This document shows positions 1 to 7,971 of a stretch of 48,716 nt of DNA, piece after piece. The notes under the pieces are model-generated. The model was not told the origin of the DNA and did no database searches. It worked only from the letters and a program-made list of their open reading frames with translations. The DNA is taken from IMG/VR virus record IMGVR_UViG_3300043466_002526, positions 1-48,716 of that record; one strand, given 5' to 3'. The position numbers and the translations under genes were made by a program. This DNA is from a virus. Positions within the stretch are counted from its first letter, which is position 1, and every line of letters starts with the position of its first letter.

Positions 1-1
1 A

Positions 2-1153
2 CAAGCAGCTGAGCTACGTGACCGTGAAAGAAGTATTTTATCCAGACTTGAGGAAGAAAAGAAAAGATTTGAGGATCATTTAAGAAGTAGTAAAAGAACT
101 ATTCCTGAAGAATTGGTTTACGAAGTCGTATCAAATATGACCAAAATTCCAATCTCTAATATCAACCTTGATGAGAGAAATAACCTTATCAATTTGAACG
201 ATAACTTAAATTCAAAGGTTATTGGTCAAGGAGAAGCGGTTACCAAAATTACCAAAGCAATCCGTAGAAATAGAATGGGTATTAAAGACCCAAATAAACC
301 AATCGGTTCATTCATTTTCTTGGGTTCGACAGGTGTTGGTAAAACATACTTGGCAAAACAATTAGCGAAAGAGATCTTTGGTAGTGAAGATAATATGATC
401 CGTGTGGACATGAGTGAATACCAAGAGAAACACACAATCTCTCGTTTGATTGGTTCACCTCCGGGATATGTTGGTCACGATGAAGGTGGTCAGTTGACAG
501 AACAAGTTAAAAACAAACCTTATTCTGTTGTATTGTTTGATGAGATTGAAAAAGCTCACAAAGACATCTTCTCAACACTTCTTCAGTTGTTAGATGATGG
601 TCATATTACAGATTCATTAGGTCGTAAGATCAACTTTAAGAATTGTTTGATCATTATGACTTCTAACATCGGTGTTAAACGTCTACAAGAGTTCGGAGCT
701 GGTGTTGGATTTAAAACGGGTAAGAGTGATGCAATCAGAGAAGAGGAGAAACGAGAAATCCTTAAAAAAGAATTAAGTAAATTTTTCGCACCTGAGTTCT
801 TGAACCGTATTGATGACGTAATCATCTTCAACTCACTTGAGAAACAACACATTGATGTGATTACAAAATTAGAAGTGGATAAGTTATTGAAGCGAGTTAG
901 TGAGAAGAAATACAATTTCACTTACGAACAGGATCTAATTGATTACATCTCAAAAGTTGGGTTTGATGAAACATTCGGAGCAAGACCAATCAAAAGAGCA
1001 ATCCAAGATAAAATTGAAGATTTAATTTCTGAAAAGATCTTGATGATGGAGATTGAGGAAAACAAAGATTATCAACTTAAAGTTGAGAATGATGAGATTA
1101 TAGTTTCCGATAAGGAAGAAAAAGTTAAAAAAACAAGAAAAAAGAAAGAATAA
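2..1153 (+). CDS. ClpC-type AAA+ unfoldase, C-terminal part (5' end outside window)
   Basis: The reading frame is open from the window edge, so the protein starts upstream. What is visible is the end of a coiled-coil middle region followed by a complete second Clp nucleotide-binding domain. It has Walker A GSTGVGKT, Walker B VVLFDEIEKAH, the pore-loop motif GYVGHDEGG, sensor-1 TSN, the arginine-finger segment FLNRIDDVI and sensor-2 GARPIKRAI. A VGF tripeptide (GAGVGFKTG) sits after sensor 1, where ClpC and ClpA carry the loop that docks on ClpP; ClpB lacks it. Hexameric unfoldases of this type thread proteins into ClpP. I infer a phage-borne unfoldase able to use the host ClpP. The tail is lysine-rich. 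The next gene follows after 47 nt with its own promoter. Confidence 0.9.
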   Translation, partial: QAAELRDRERSILSRLEEEKKRFEDHLRSSKRTIPEELVYEVVSNMTKIPISNINLDERNNLINLNDNLNSKVIGQGEAVTKITKAIRRNRMGIKDPNKPIGSFIFLGSTGVGKTYLAKQLAKEIFGSEDNMIRVDMSEYQEKHTISRLIGSPPGYVGHDEGGQLTEQVKNKPYSVVLFDEIEKAHKDIFSTLLQLLDDGHITDSLGRKINFKNCLIIMTSNIGVKRLQEFGAGVGFKTGKSDAIREEEKREILKKELSKFFAPEFLNRIDDVIIFNSLEKQHIDVITKLEVDKLLKRVSEKKYNFTYEQDLIDYISKVGFDETFGARPIKRAIQDKIEDLISEKILMMEIEENKDYQLKVENDEIIVSDKEEKVKKTRKKKE

Positions 1154-1177
1154 TTTTTTTATTAACAATTATTCAAC

Positions 1178-1185
1178 TATCTTTG
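1178..1185 (+). promoter_or_regulatory. Bacteroidota-type -7 box (TATCTTTG)
   Basis: TATCTTTG matches TAnnTTTG and lies 15 nt before the ATG at 1201. It overlaps an alternative TTG start, which argues for the downstream ATG. No clear -33 TTTG is visible. Confidence 0.5.
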
Positions 1186-1200
1186 TGGAAACAATTTGAA

Positions 1201-2223
1201 ATGGATCTAAATAAATTTAAAGAACTCTTATCTGTTCCAACCAAGACTTATAAGGAAAGTAAGATGGTGGAGTATCTAACCTCAACCATTGGTGATATGG
1301 ATGGAGTAGCTCTTACTTGTGATGAACACAATAACATATATGCGGTGAAAGGAACATTGGGTGAAGGAGAATTTTACCCAATGTTCATTTCTCATACTGA
1401 TACCGTACACGAACTTGTCGATCTAATTGACGTAAAGGAAGAATACCTTCTTCGTCCATATACTTTTGGTAAAGATTTTGGTAACGAACAAACTCTATGT
1501 TTAAAAGCATACGATAAAGACGGAAATCCAACTGGTATTGGTGGTGATGATAAATGCGGAATTTTCATTTGTTTAGAATTACTTCAAAAATTAGACAAAG
1601 TTAAAGTTGCGTTTTTCGTATCTGAAGAAACTGGTTGTCACGGATCTAAAATGGTTAATACTGAGTTCTTGAAAGATGTCGGTTATTGTGTGCAATACGA
1701 CGCACCAGGTGATCACCTGATCTCTCATAGTTGTTTTGGGACTACCTTATTCGATGTTGACGGAAAGTTCTTTAAAACCGCTTTATCGTCAATTACAAAG
1801 TCATTTGGTAATGAGATGTTTGTACAATCTCACCCATACACAGACATCATGATGATTAAACAAAAAAGTGATCTCTCATGTTTGAATATGTCTTGTGGTT
1901 ATTACAACATGCACACCAAGAATGAGTTTGTATGTTTAGATGATGTGGAGCGTGCCATCACAGCCGGTATGAATTTGGTTAAAGATCTTGGTTTACAGAA
2001 ATACGAATTCAAATACGAACCGAATAAACCAAAATTACAATATGACTTTGATTTCACAAAAGAAGAAGATGAAGATGAGGTTATTCACAATTTGGAATCG
2101 GTTGATGTTATTGAGATTGCAAGTGGTGTTATCATTGCGGATCCTTATGATGGGAATGAATTTTATATTGGTGATGATGACGGACTCAAACTATATGAGA
2201 TCCTCAAAGAACGTTATGGTTAA
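1201..2223 (+). CDS. M20-like metallopeptidase (peptidase T/ArgE-like)
   Basis: A 340-residue protein with the di-zinc signature order of the M20 family. SHTDTVH carries the first ligand and its Asp, GGDDKCG the bridging Asp, SEETGCHGS the general-base Glu and ligand, YDAPGD another acidic ligand, and MHTKNEFV the C-terminal His. Relatives remove amino acids from di- and tripeptides in the cytoplasm; the substrate here is unknown. The lid domain appears short compared with peptidase T (about 400 residues). The ATG at 1201 is preferred over TTG at 1183 because a promoter-like TATCTTTG overlaps the latter. Lying behind a Clp unfoldase, it could recycle peptides during infection, but that is inference. 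Confidence 0.8.
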   Translation: MDLNKFKELLSVPTKTYKESKMVEYLTSTIGDMDGVALTCDEHNNIYAVKGTLGEGEFYPMFISHTDTVHELVDLIDVKEEYLLRPYTFGKDFGNEQTLCLKAYDKDGNPTGIGGDDKCGIFICLELLQKLDKVKVAFFVSEETGCHGSKMVNTEFLKDVGYCVQYDAPGDHLISHSCFGTTLFDVDGKFFKTALSSITKSFGNEMFVQSHPYTDIMMIKQKSDLSCLNMSCGYYNMHTKNEFVCLDDVERAITAGMNLVKDLGLQKYEFKYEPNKPKLQYDFDFTKEEDEDEVIHNLESVDVIEIASGVIIADPYDGNEFYIGDDDGLKLYEILKERYG

Positions 2224-3357
2224 TTATTTTGGGTCAACCCTAAAATCCATCTGATCAAATAAACCTGGTTGGGTTGCCATTGCAATTACGTCATCAACGG
2301 TTGATAATCCTGCTTTATTATTACTACCCCAAAGACCTGTAGAAACAACATATTTAACTTTCATCGTTTCGGGGTCTAAACTAATGACTTTAATGTAGTA
2401 CTTACTTCCAGGTATACTTTTACGTTTAAATAAATCTAACTTAGACAACCTTTCCATTTCTTTAATATATTTTGGGTGATATCTTTCCCTCGCATCCTCA
2501 AGATAATCATCTATAACATCACTATATCTTTTACAAGCATATTCATTGTATTTCTCTTGATCCCAAATATTATACTCAATCTCATAATATATTGGCGGAT
2601 GATCTCTAAAGTTCTTATCAATGTATTTAAATATTACGTCCAATACATTCCCATCAAATTCACCATCATAAAGATATAGTTGTACTAAATTACCCCAACT
2701 TATGAAGTATGTTTTAAAACACTCGGTAAATCTACTTCGTCCCCAATTCTCAATACCAAAAGGTTTTAAACCATTACAGAATTTTTCACCAATATAATTA
2801 GATGCCTCATCACGTAACATATATTGTCTGGCACCACAATCTATCTCAGTCATATCGTCCTCCATTTTTGGGAAGAAGGCGTCTAAAACCTCTGTAAGTT
2901 CTTCTTCACCACTTAGTTTATCATCTTTAAAGTATTTTAGAGATTTTGGTGACACAATACTTATCAATTCACGTAATTTAACAACCGCTTCACCACAAAG
3001 ATATCCTAAAGTATAACCTTCATTCCAGTCATCACTTGATCTATTATAACAATCATCACCGAAGTCGTAGTTGCCATAATACATACTATCAAAATTCATT
3101 GCATCATACTCACCATCACCACCTTCGGCATTCTTACCATAAGTTTCAGGAAAAAAGAATTTCAAAAATTCCTCTAAACCATCAAAGTTAAATAGTAAAC
3201 CATCTTTGGTTACTTCAATAATGTTTGGATAATTTTCTCCATCTCCATCAATGAACTCAACATCTTCATAATCTAACTTACCTTTATTCAAAAGTAGTAG
3301 TTTTTGGAAGTCACTTAACTCAGGTATATCATTTTCTATAAGAAGCCTTTTTTTCAT
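2224..3357 (-). CDS. Acidic phage protein, leader-like N-terminus, function unknown
   Basis: A 377-residue acidic protein I do not recognise. It has many Asp/Glu/Tyr-rich stretches (for example GDDCYNRSSDDWNEGY) and no membrane segment. The ATG at 3357 is chosen because it follows ATATTTATAAATATATG, the recurring phage promoter motif. The longer in-frame extension would run through the tmRNA promoter and the first ~90 nt of the tmRNA. The N-terminus MKKRLLIENDIPEL resembles the short leader of other proteins in this window (hydrophobic residues, then [L/I]-x-E). The gene converges with the M20 gene and its stop abuts the M20 stop. Confidence 0.7.
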   Translation of the reverse strand: MKKRLLIENDIPELSDFQKLLLLNKGKLDYEDVEFIDGDGENYPNIIEVTKDGLLFNFDGLEEFLKFFFPETYGKNAEGGDGEYDAMNFDSMYYGNYDFGDDCYNRSSDDWNEGYTLGYLCGEAVVKLRELISIVSPKSLKYFKDDKLSGEEELTEVLDAFFPKMEDDMTEIDCGARQYMLRDEASNYIGEKFCNGLKPFGIENWGRSRFTECFKTYFISWGNLVQLYLYDGEFDGNVLDVIFKYIDKNFRDHPPIYYEIEYNIWDQEKYNEYACKRYSDVIDDYLEDARERYHPKYIKEMERLSKLDLFKRKSIPGSKYYIKVISLDPETMKVKYVVSTGLWGSNNKAGLSTVDDVIAMATQPGLFDQMDFRVDPK

Positions 3358-3372
3358 ATATTTATAAATATA

Positions 3373-3403
3373 TTGGATATTACAAATCTTTGTATTATAT
3401 TTG
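3373..3403 (+). promoter_or_regulatory. Promoter of the tmRNA (TTG-N20-TATATTTG)
   Basis: TTG at 3373 and TATATTTG at 3396-3403 are separated by 20 nt, matching the Bacteroidota sigma-A layout. Transcription would begin about 20 nt before the mature tmRNA 5' end, leaving a leader for RNase P. Confidence 0.65.
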
Positions 3404-3425
3404 TGGTATAAGTTATTTGACATAT

Positions 3426-3816
3426 GGGGGCGTTTTTGGATTTGACAGGTATTGGCTGAGGAATAAGGGCATGTAGGGACTAAGTTAATCTCTTTAAAAA
3501 CTGACTTGGAAAACAACTGGCAATGTGCTAAACAAAATGGAAACTCTTGGATTAGTAAGAGGTTCTGAAGTTACTGTAGCTTAAGATAAGTTCGGAAACG
3601 GGGGGTCGGCAGACATATAACCTAGCAACAGAAGTCGTAGTTTGATAGAGCACACCGGATGGCTCTCTAAATCCGATTCGGGACCATTGGTTGTTGATTT
3701 ACGATGGTGAAGAACAAATCAACTATTTTGGGATATTAGAAAATATCAACCTAAACATGTAGTCCTTATCTGACAGGATATTATGGACCGGAGTTCGACT
3801 CTCCGCACCTCCACCA
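3426..3816 (+). ncRNA. ssrA: tmRNA (transfer-messenger RNA)
   Basis: The RNA starts GGGGGCG and ends with a T-arm (GGAGTTCGACTCTCC) and an acceptor strand CACCTCC-A-CCA that pairs with the 5' end apart from one mismatch; the CCA is encoded. At ~390 nt it has tmRNA size. Two tag frames are possible. One runs from GGC at 3519 to TAA at 3582-3584 and encodes 21 residues beginning GNVLNK and ending SEVTVA. It parallels the Gly-initiated tags of Bacteroidota but is longer and lacks the usual ALAA end. The other begins at GCT 3527 and ends at TGA 3566 (AKQNGNSWISKRF). I prefer the first. tmRNA with SmpB rescues stalled ribosomes; a phage copy could tag proteins differently from the host. Confidence 0.92.
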
Positions 3817-3820
3817 ATTG

Positions 3821-3852
3821 TAAAACCTCATCATAAGATGGGGTTTTTTTTA
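3821..3852 (+). terminator. Rho-independent terminator after tmRNA
   Basis: AACCTCATC and GATGGGGTT pair around a short ATAA loop and are followed by a run of T, directly behind the tmRNA CCA end. Confidence 0.75.
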
Positions 3853-3867
3853 TTTAAAATAAAATTG

Positions 3868-3875
3868 TATATTTG
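3868..3875 (+). promoter_or_regulatory. -7 box TATATTTG upstream of rhomboid gene
   Basis: TATATTTG lies 4 nt before the ATG at 3880, predicting a nearly leaderless transcript. The same TATATTTGTA arrangement precedes genes at 25311, 36493 and 42435. Confidence 0.6.
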
Positions 3876-3879
3876 TAGA

Positions 3880-4605
3880 ATGAAAACAATAAAAACATAT
3901 TTGACAAATTTACCAAGTGGTGTAAAAACTATTTTTGGAATCAATATTATTGTTTATATTATAAGTTGTATATCGTTATTTTTGTTTTCATTTGATATTA
4001 ACCAACATCTTGGATTTTACCCAACCGATTCTGGAAATTTTGTTATTTATCAGATTCTAACATTTATGTTCACACATTCATATGAACCGACACATATATT
4101 TATCAATTTAATTTTATTTTTATTTTTTTCTGTTTCATTCGAAAAAAAATTCGGTACAGAAAACTACTACTGGATGTATGTTTTATCAAGTTTAACTTGT
4201 GTGTTGTTTTATAACACTTTGAAAAACCAAGAACTTGATTATTGTAAAAGACAATTAATAAGTAAAGATGTTAATATTTTTTCTGTAAAGTATAGTGATA
4301 GATTTAAACATCCAAAAGAAGAAAGGGTTTTGATTGAACGGTATTACGATTCTAAATCGTATGGTATTGGTGCTTCGGGGGCTTTATTCGGATTTGTTGG
4401 TTCTTTTTTAGTTTTTAATCTAAGATTTACAAGAAAAATAAGAACAATACTACTATTATGTCTGGCATCATATATGGTCTATAGTAATTTAATTGTTCTC
4501 TACCCATATGATTATACCTCATCTGGATCCTCAATTGGACATATAGGAGGGCTTATAACTGGATTGATATTTTCAATGTTTCTTAAAATAAAAAAGGAGG
4601 TTTAG
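3880..4605 (+). CDS. Rhomboid-family intramembrane serine protease
   Basis: A 241-residue integral membrane protein with about six hydrophobic segments. The rhomboid catalytic serine motif GASGALFGF sits near residue 165 and the catalytic histidine in GHIGG near residue 220. HIFINLILF near residue 70 matches the H-x-x-x-N element before the active site. Rhomboids cut transmembrane helices inside the bilayer. A hydrophilic insert of about 45 residues (around 115-160) precedes the serine helix. The ATG at 3880 follows a host-type promoter by 4 nt, so an upstream in-frame ATG is unlikely. A phage could use it to shed a host surface protein; the target is unknown. Confidence 0.85.
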   Translation: MKTIKTYLTNLPSGVKTIFGINIIVYIISCISLFLFSFDINQHLGFYPTDSGNFVIYQILTFMFTHSYEPTHIFINLILFLFFSVSFEKKFGTENYYWMYVLSSLTCVLFYNTLKNQELDYCKRQLISKDVNIFSVKYSDRFKHPKEERVLIERYYDSKSYGIGASGALFGFVGSFLVFNLRFTRKIRTILLLCLASYMVYSNLIVLYPYDYTSSGSSIGHIGGLITGLIFSMFLKIKKEV

Positions 4606-4617
4606 ACCTCCTTTTTT
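4592..4617. terminator. Bidirectional hairpin terminator
   Basis: AAAGGAGGT and ACCTCCTTT pair around TTAG, which contains the rhomboid stop codon. Flanking A and T runs let it work on both strands between the converging genes. Confidence 0.75.
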
Positions 4618-4635
4618 AATATTTTAATTTTTTAA

Positions 4636-5094
4636 TTATCTAAGACCCTGGAATGGTTTTTTTTGTGAAGATTGTTGTGTTCTTCCATGTGCCGAACCTT
4701 GAGCTGAGAGTGTTTTAACTCTTTCTTCTGGGTTAAACTGTTGTAAATGTCTATTTATTTCACTTATAATTTTATTTTGTTTATCAGCAAAACCAAAAAC
4801 ATTCATACCATAACTTACTTCTTCCATATCCGTTGAGATGTAAGATCCTATTGTGCTATATCCAAGTTTTTTTACGGCAGCCAAAGCTTCCATATAATCA
4901 GCTTTATTTTTGATCATATATACGGCGTTTAAAACACCTCTCTCATCAGTACCCAAACCAGCTATTCCTTTTTTAATCGCATTAACAGCATTTTGTCCGT
5001 TTCCTTCATTTAGAAGACTTGTATTATTTTCATTAATCACTCTTTTTACAATTCTCACCAAATCTGACTCAGTTAATTTTACTATTTTTTTCAT
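4636..5094 (-). CDS. Leader protein with annexin-like GLGTDE module
   Basis: 152 residues. Residues 1-22 are the archetypal leader (MKKIVKLTESDLVRIVKRV, then INE), with a candidate prohead-protease cut after Glu22 (V-I-N-E). The mature part contains AIKKGIAGLGTDERGVLNAV at about residues 38-57, which resembles an annexin-type or GxGTDE helical repeat, followed by a second helical segment and a Gln/Ser-rich tail ending KKPFQGLR. The ATATTTAT promoter motif lies upstream (near 5122). I infer a virion-packaged protein; the biochemical function is unknown. Related GxGT-like modules appear in the proteins at 29596 and 39018. Confidence 0.75.
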   Translation of the reverse strand: MKKIVKLTESDLVRIVKRVINENNTSLLNEGNGQNAVNAIKKGIAGLGTDERGVLNAVYMIKNKADYMEALAAVKKLGYSTIGSYISTDMEEVSYGMNVFGFADKQNKIISEINRHLQQFNPEERVKTLSAQGSAHGRTQQSSQKKPFQGLR

Positions 5095-5154
5095 ATTTTA
5101 ATTTTAATTTGATTATTTACAATATAAATATATCGTGAATTGAAAAAGGAATAA

Positions 5155-6714
5155 TTATCCGTAAGTTTCCTCACTTCCTTCCTTATCAGTTGTTCCAACA
5201 CCTTTAGTTATTGTTTTAGTCCCGGCTTTAGTTGCCCCTATAATTTTTTCAGCTTTCTCAATCCCAGTTTCAGCTTTTTTAATACCTTTTGCTAACTTTA
5301 CAGTTTCTTTTCCGGTTTTTTTAGTTCCTTTTACAGAATGTGTAGCAACAACACCATTCATAATAACATCAAAAGTGTCACAATATGTTTTACCAGCTTG
5401 ACAAATCAAGGGTCTTACATTTTCTGTTGTTGCATTAGAACCAAGTTCAAATATTTTATCTTTAATCCAACTAACAGTTTTTTCATTTAACTTACTCATT
5501 ATATCTTTACCCAGAACATTTTCAATGGATTGGAATATTGGTCCTAAATTTGTTTTTGCGTATGTTGTAAAATATGCTGTTCCCTTTTGTAGTAATGTTG
5601 TTGTTTTTGGTATTGTTTTGGTTACTACTTTTCCTGCTGTTCCTTTTATTGCATTTACAATCTCATCCAAAAAAGCTGTAATCTTATTTAAAGATCCCAA
5701 TAACATATTACCAAAATTCTTTAGAAAGGATAATTTTGTAATTAACCAATTTACACCTTTTTTAATACCATCAATAACCCACTTTGCACCACCGGCGATT
5801 TTACCAACAATACTATTAAAAAATTGACTTAATTTTGGGAATTTTTGTGCCATTTTTCCAAAAAAACCAACTGCGGTTTTTTCAGCACCAAGAACTGCTT
5901 TAGTCCCTTGTAGTGGTTTTAAAGAGGTCTGTAATCCAATTCCAGACAATAATAATGAAAATGTGTCTAAAATTGCATCAAAAAAACTACCTTTACCTTT
6001 ATCCATTTGAACAAAATCCCAAGCTGTTAAAGCACCATAAATTAACATATTTGCCGCTTGCCCACCTGGTATAGCGGTTAAAATTAATGTTGCAACAGTT
6101 CCACCAATACCATTTACAATATCCCTAAATCCTTCCATTATTTGTTCTAAAGATAAACTTCTTAAAGAATCAATTGCTTTATCAGCACCTTTTACTACCA
6201 TACCAACTGGTGTATATCCCGCAACCTTTAGTAATACATTTCTATTAGCACCGGCATAACCCATTTTCTCAAGATTGTTCCAGATATTACCGTATTCACT
6301 ATCAAAATCACTCATTTCCGCATTCAACCAAGACTTTAAATTTGGATATTGTTTCCAACTTGCGATATACTTGTTTAAAGCATCAAGAGTTTCTTTATTC
6401 TGAATTTTTTTGATTGCAGCTAAAGCTACACCTTCGTTTGTCCCATCATTATCTTTCAAATCCTTATCACCATCAACATCAAAAGCCTTTAATAATTCAC
6501 CAAAAATTGTATAAGCTGTTTTATTGGCACTTGCTTGGATTTTTTGTTTAGCAGTTTTAATTTGTTCTGGTGTTAATTGTTGAGGTTGTGTTTGTTCAAA
6601 TAAAGTTTGTTCGGATATTTGAACTTCTTTTTGATCTTCAATACTTTTATTAATATCAAAATTCATTAAGTAGTTAATTCTATTGACTTCTTCTATTATT
6701 AAAGATTTTTTCAT
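5155..6714 (-). CDS. Leader protein with large hydrophobic core (candidate injected membrane-active protein)
   Basis: 519 residues starting MKKSLIIEEVNRINYLM. A [I]-S-E motif near residue 35 (VQISE) is followed by a Gln/Thr-rich stretch. Residues ~190-290 hold strongly hydrophobic, glycine-rich segments (for example GGTVATLILTAIPGGQAANM). Basic amphipathic segments follow, then a Lys/Thr/Gly-rich C-terminus. The hydrophobic module (MEGFRDIV... LILTAIPGG... WDFVQMDKGK) is paralogous to that of the gene at 45910. The ATG at 6714 follows the ATATTTAT motif; the longer in-frame start would run across the terminator at 6748. Membrane insertion or pore formation during DNA entry is a guess. Confidence 0.7.
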   Translation of the reverse strand: MKKSLIIEEVNRINYLMNFDINKSIEDQKEVQISEQTLFEQTQPQQLTPEQIKTAKQKIQASANKTAYTIFGELLKAFDVDGDKDLKDNDGTNEGVALAAIKKIQNKETLDALNKYIASWKQYPNLKSWLNAEMSDFDSEYGNIWNNLEKMGYAGANRNVLLKVAGYTPVGMVVKGADKAIDSLRSLSLEQIMEGFRDIVNGIGGTVATLILTAIPGGQAANMLIYGALTAWDFVQMDKGKGSFFDAILDTFSLLLSGIGLQTSLKPLQGTKAVLGAEKTAVGFFGKMAQKFPKLSQFFNSIVGKIAGGAKWVIDGIKKGVNWLITKLSFLKNFGNMLLGSLNKITAFLDEIVNAIKGTAGKVVTKTIPKTTTLLQKGTAYFTTYAKTNLGPIFQSIENVLGKDIMSKLNEKTVSWIKDKIFELGSNATTENVRPLICQAGKTYCDTFDVIMNGVVATHSVKGTKKTGKETVKLAKGIKKAETGIEKAEKIIGATKAGTKTITKGVGTTDKEGSEETYG

Positions 6715-6747
6715 ATATTGTATAAAATATAAATATATGATATATAC

Positions 6748-6773
6748 AAAAAAAGGATAACCAACCGTTATCC
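6748..6773 (-). terminator. Rho-independent terminator of the large ncRNA
   Basis: On the minus strand GGATAAC and GTTATCC pair around GGTTG and are followed by seven T. It closes the transcription unit that starts near 7707. Confidence 0.8.
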
Positions 6774-7707
6774 CCAATTTTTTTTTCAATAAGTACTTAG
6801 ATTTTTAAAGATAAGCCTGAGATTACAGCTTGGTTTGAGAACCTTTTGAAGGATTATTTTTTTCCCTTCGTATCCACCATCTTTTGAATGGTATTTCTCA
6901 GTGACGGTCTTTTAGGTTTACCACTCCTTGAGGTTTGAATTACTCTCACCTTACTTGACTCTTTCCGAGGATGCCTCCCCAGTTCGTCCTTGCGGGACTA
7001 AAGGTTTTTCGGATAATTACACTTAGACTTGGGATCCTTGTGTGCAATGAACGGCTCATTACTATGTAGTCACCTTTCATCCAAACCTGACGGACACTTT
7101 TCCTTTCTGTAGTTTAATAATGGTCTTATTACTTTCCATAAAGTATTTGTGTTGTGGATTGTGAAAGTAGTGGTCCGTCAACCAAGCCAACTCATCTTTT
7201 GAACGAGTCGATACTTAACTACTCTCTGAAATGTCCCCATTTCCATATTTCAAGACTACTTCATTACAGGGTTTTGGTAAACCACCGTAAGGGAAGGTAG
7301 CGACACCACTCGTTCTCCTTCTTACCTTGTGGTACTTCCACTTGGTTTTAAGTAACCTATTATATTGGAACACGCAATATCAAAGTTGGATGACTTTAAG
7401 TTTTGCAATATCCCTACGGGTTATTCTTATTGGTGTTCCCACCTCAAACAGACGACCCACATCGCCAGTTTATTTTGACTCACTCTTTACAGCGTTGCCC
7501 TCAATACTAAAGCCAAAATAATATCCCGCTTGTGTACTCAAGCTCCCAAAGAAGCCGCAAATCATTTACACAAATGATTCACTTTATCCCACTTTCGTGG
7601 TTTATTTTCTGGACTATACACGGCCCAATATCTTTATCAGTTTCATTTCTTACTCCTGAAAGGATAATCTAAATTTTCAAAGAACTTTTTCGGACTTTTC
7701 CGATTTT
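6774..7707 (-). ncRNA. Large structured non-coding RNA (~0.95 kb), GOLLD/ROOL-like candidate
   Basis: No convincing gene lies in this ~900-nt stretch on either strand, base composition is less AT-rich than the neighbours, and the region is bounded by its own promoter and terminator. On the minus strand several strong local helices are visible. They include CCAC-GAAA-GTGG, AATCATTT-GTGT-AAATGATT, GCTTG/CAAGC, GAAATG-GGGA-CATTTC (GNRA loop), GTCC-CGCAA-GGAC, GAGG-CAT-CCTC, and a long-range TGACGGAC/GTCCGTCA pair. A boxA-like GTTCTTTGA sits near the 5' end. Size, phage context and closeness to a tRNA array fit the giant ornate RNA classes GOLLD and ROOL, but I cannot align it to either. Function unknown. 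Confidence 0.7.
7677..7685 (-). promoter_or_regulatory. boxA-like antitermination element (GTTCTTTGA)
   Basis: GTTCTTTGAAAA lies about 20 nt after the predicted start of the large RNA. It matches four further copies in the tRNA array and resembles the boxA of Bacteroidota rRNA leaders, where NusB/S10 bind. Confidence 0.5.
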
Positions 7708-7713
7708 GTTTTA

Positions 7714-7745
7714 CAAAGTTAAGACATTTATTTTGATTTGTCAAG
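7714..7745 (-). promoter_or_regulatory. Promoter of the large ncRNA (CTTG-N20-TAACTTTG)
   Basis: On the minus strand CTTG is followed 20 nt later by TAACTTTG, the Bacteroidota sigma-A layout. Confidence 0.65.
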
Positions 7746-7761
7746 TACTTTGTAAGTTTTT

Positions 7762-7911
7762 TTAATTTTTTTCAATGTAAAGCTTACCACTACCATATTT
7801 ATTTACCATAATTTTGGCAAACTCTAAATTAGGTGTATAAACTTTTTGACCTTTATCGTTGATGTATCCGTAGATTTCAACTTCAACTACTTCATTTTGT
7901 GTTTCACTCAT
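7762..7911 (-). CDS. Small 49-aa protein
   Basis: 49 residues (MSETQNEVVEVEIYGYINDK...), acidic N-terminal half and a Lys/Gly/Tyr-rich second half ending LYIEKN. No recognised domain. A host-type promoter TTG-N20-TATGTTTG ends about 20 nt before the ATG, supporting a real gene. It lies between the large ncRNA promoter and the M15 peptidase gene. Confidence 0.6.
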   Translation of the reverse strand: MSETQNEVVEVEIYGYINDKGQKVYTPNLEFAKIMVNKYGSGKLYIEKN

Positions 7912-7971
7912 TTTGTTTGTTTTTTAAATACATTACAAACATATAATAAATATTTGGGTGAGTCAAGAAAA

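Noticed and set aside
2476-2679. 67-codon plus-strand frame opposite the acidic gene
   Set aside because: Ile/Phe-rich mirror of Asp/Glu/Tyr codons on the real strand.
3838-3879. N-terminal extension of the rhomboid protein
   Set aside because: It would include the tmRNA terminator and the promoter box; ATG 3880 fits both promoter and family.
7327-7521. 64-codon plus-strand frame within the large ncRNA
   Set aside because: No promoter or relative composition of a gene; it lies opposite a transcript with strong RNA structure and its own promoter and terminator.
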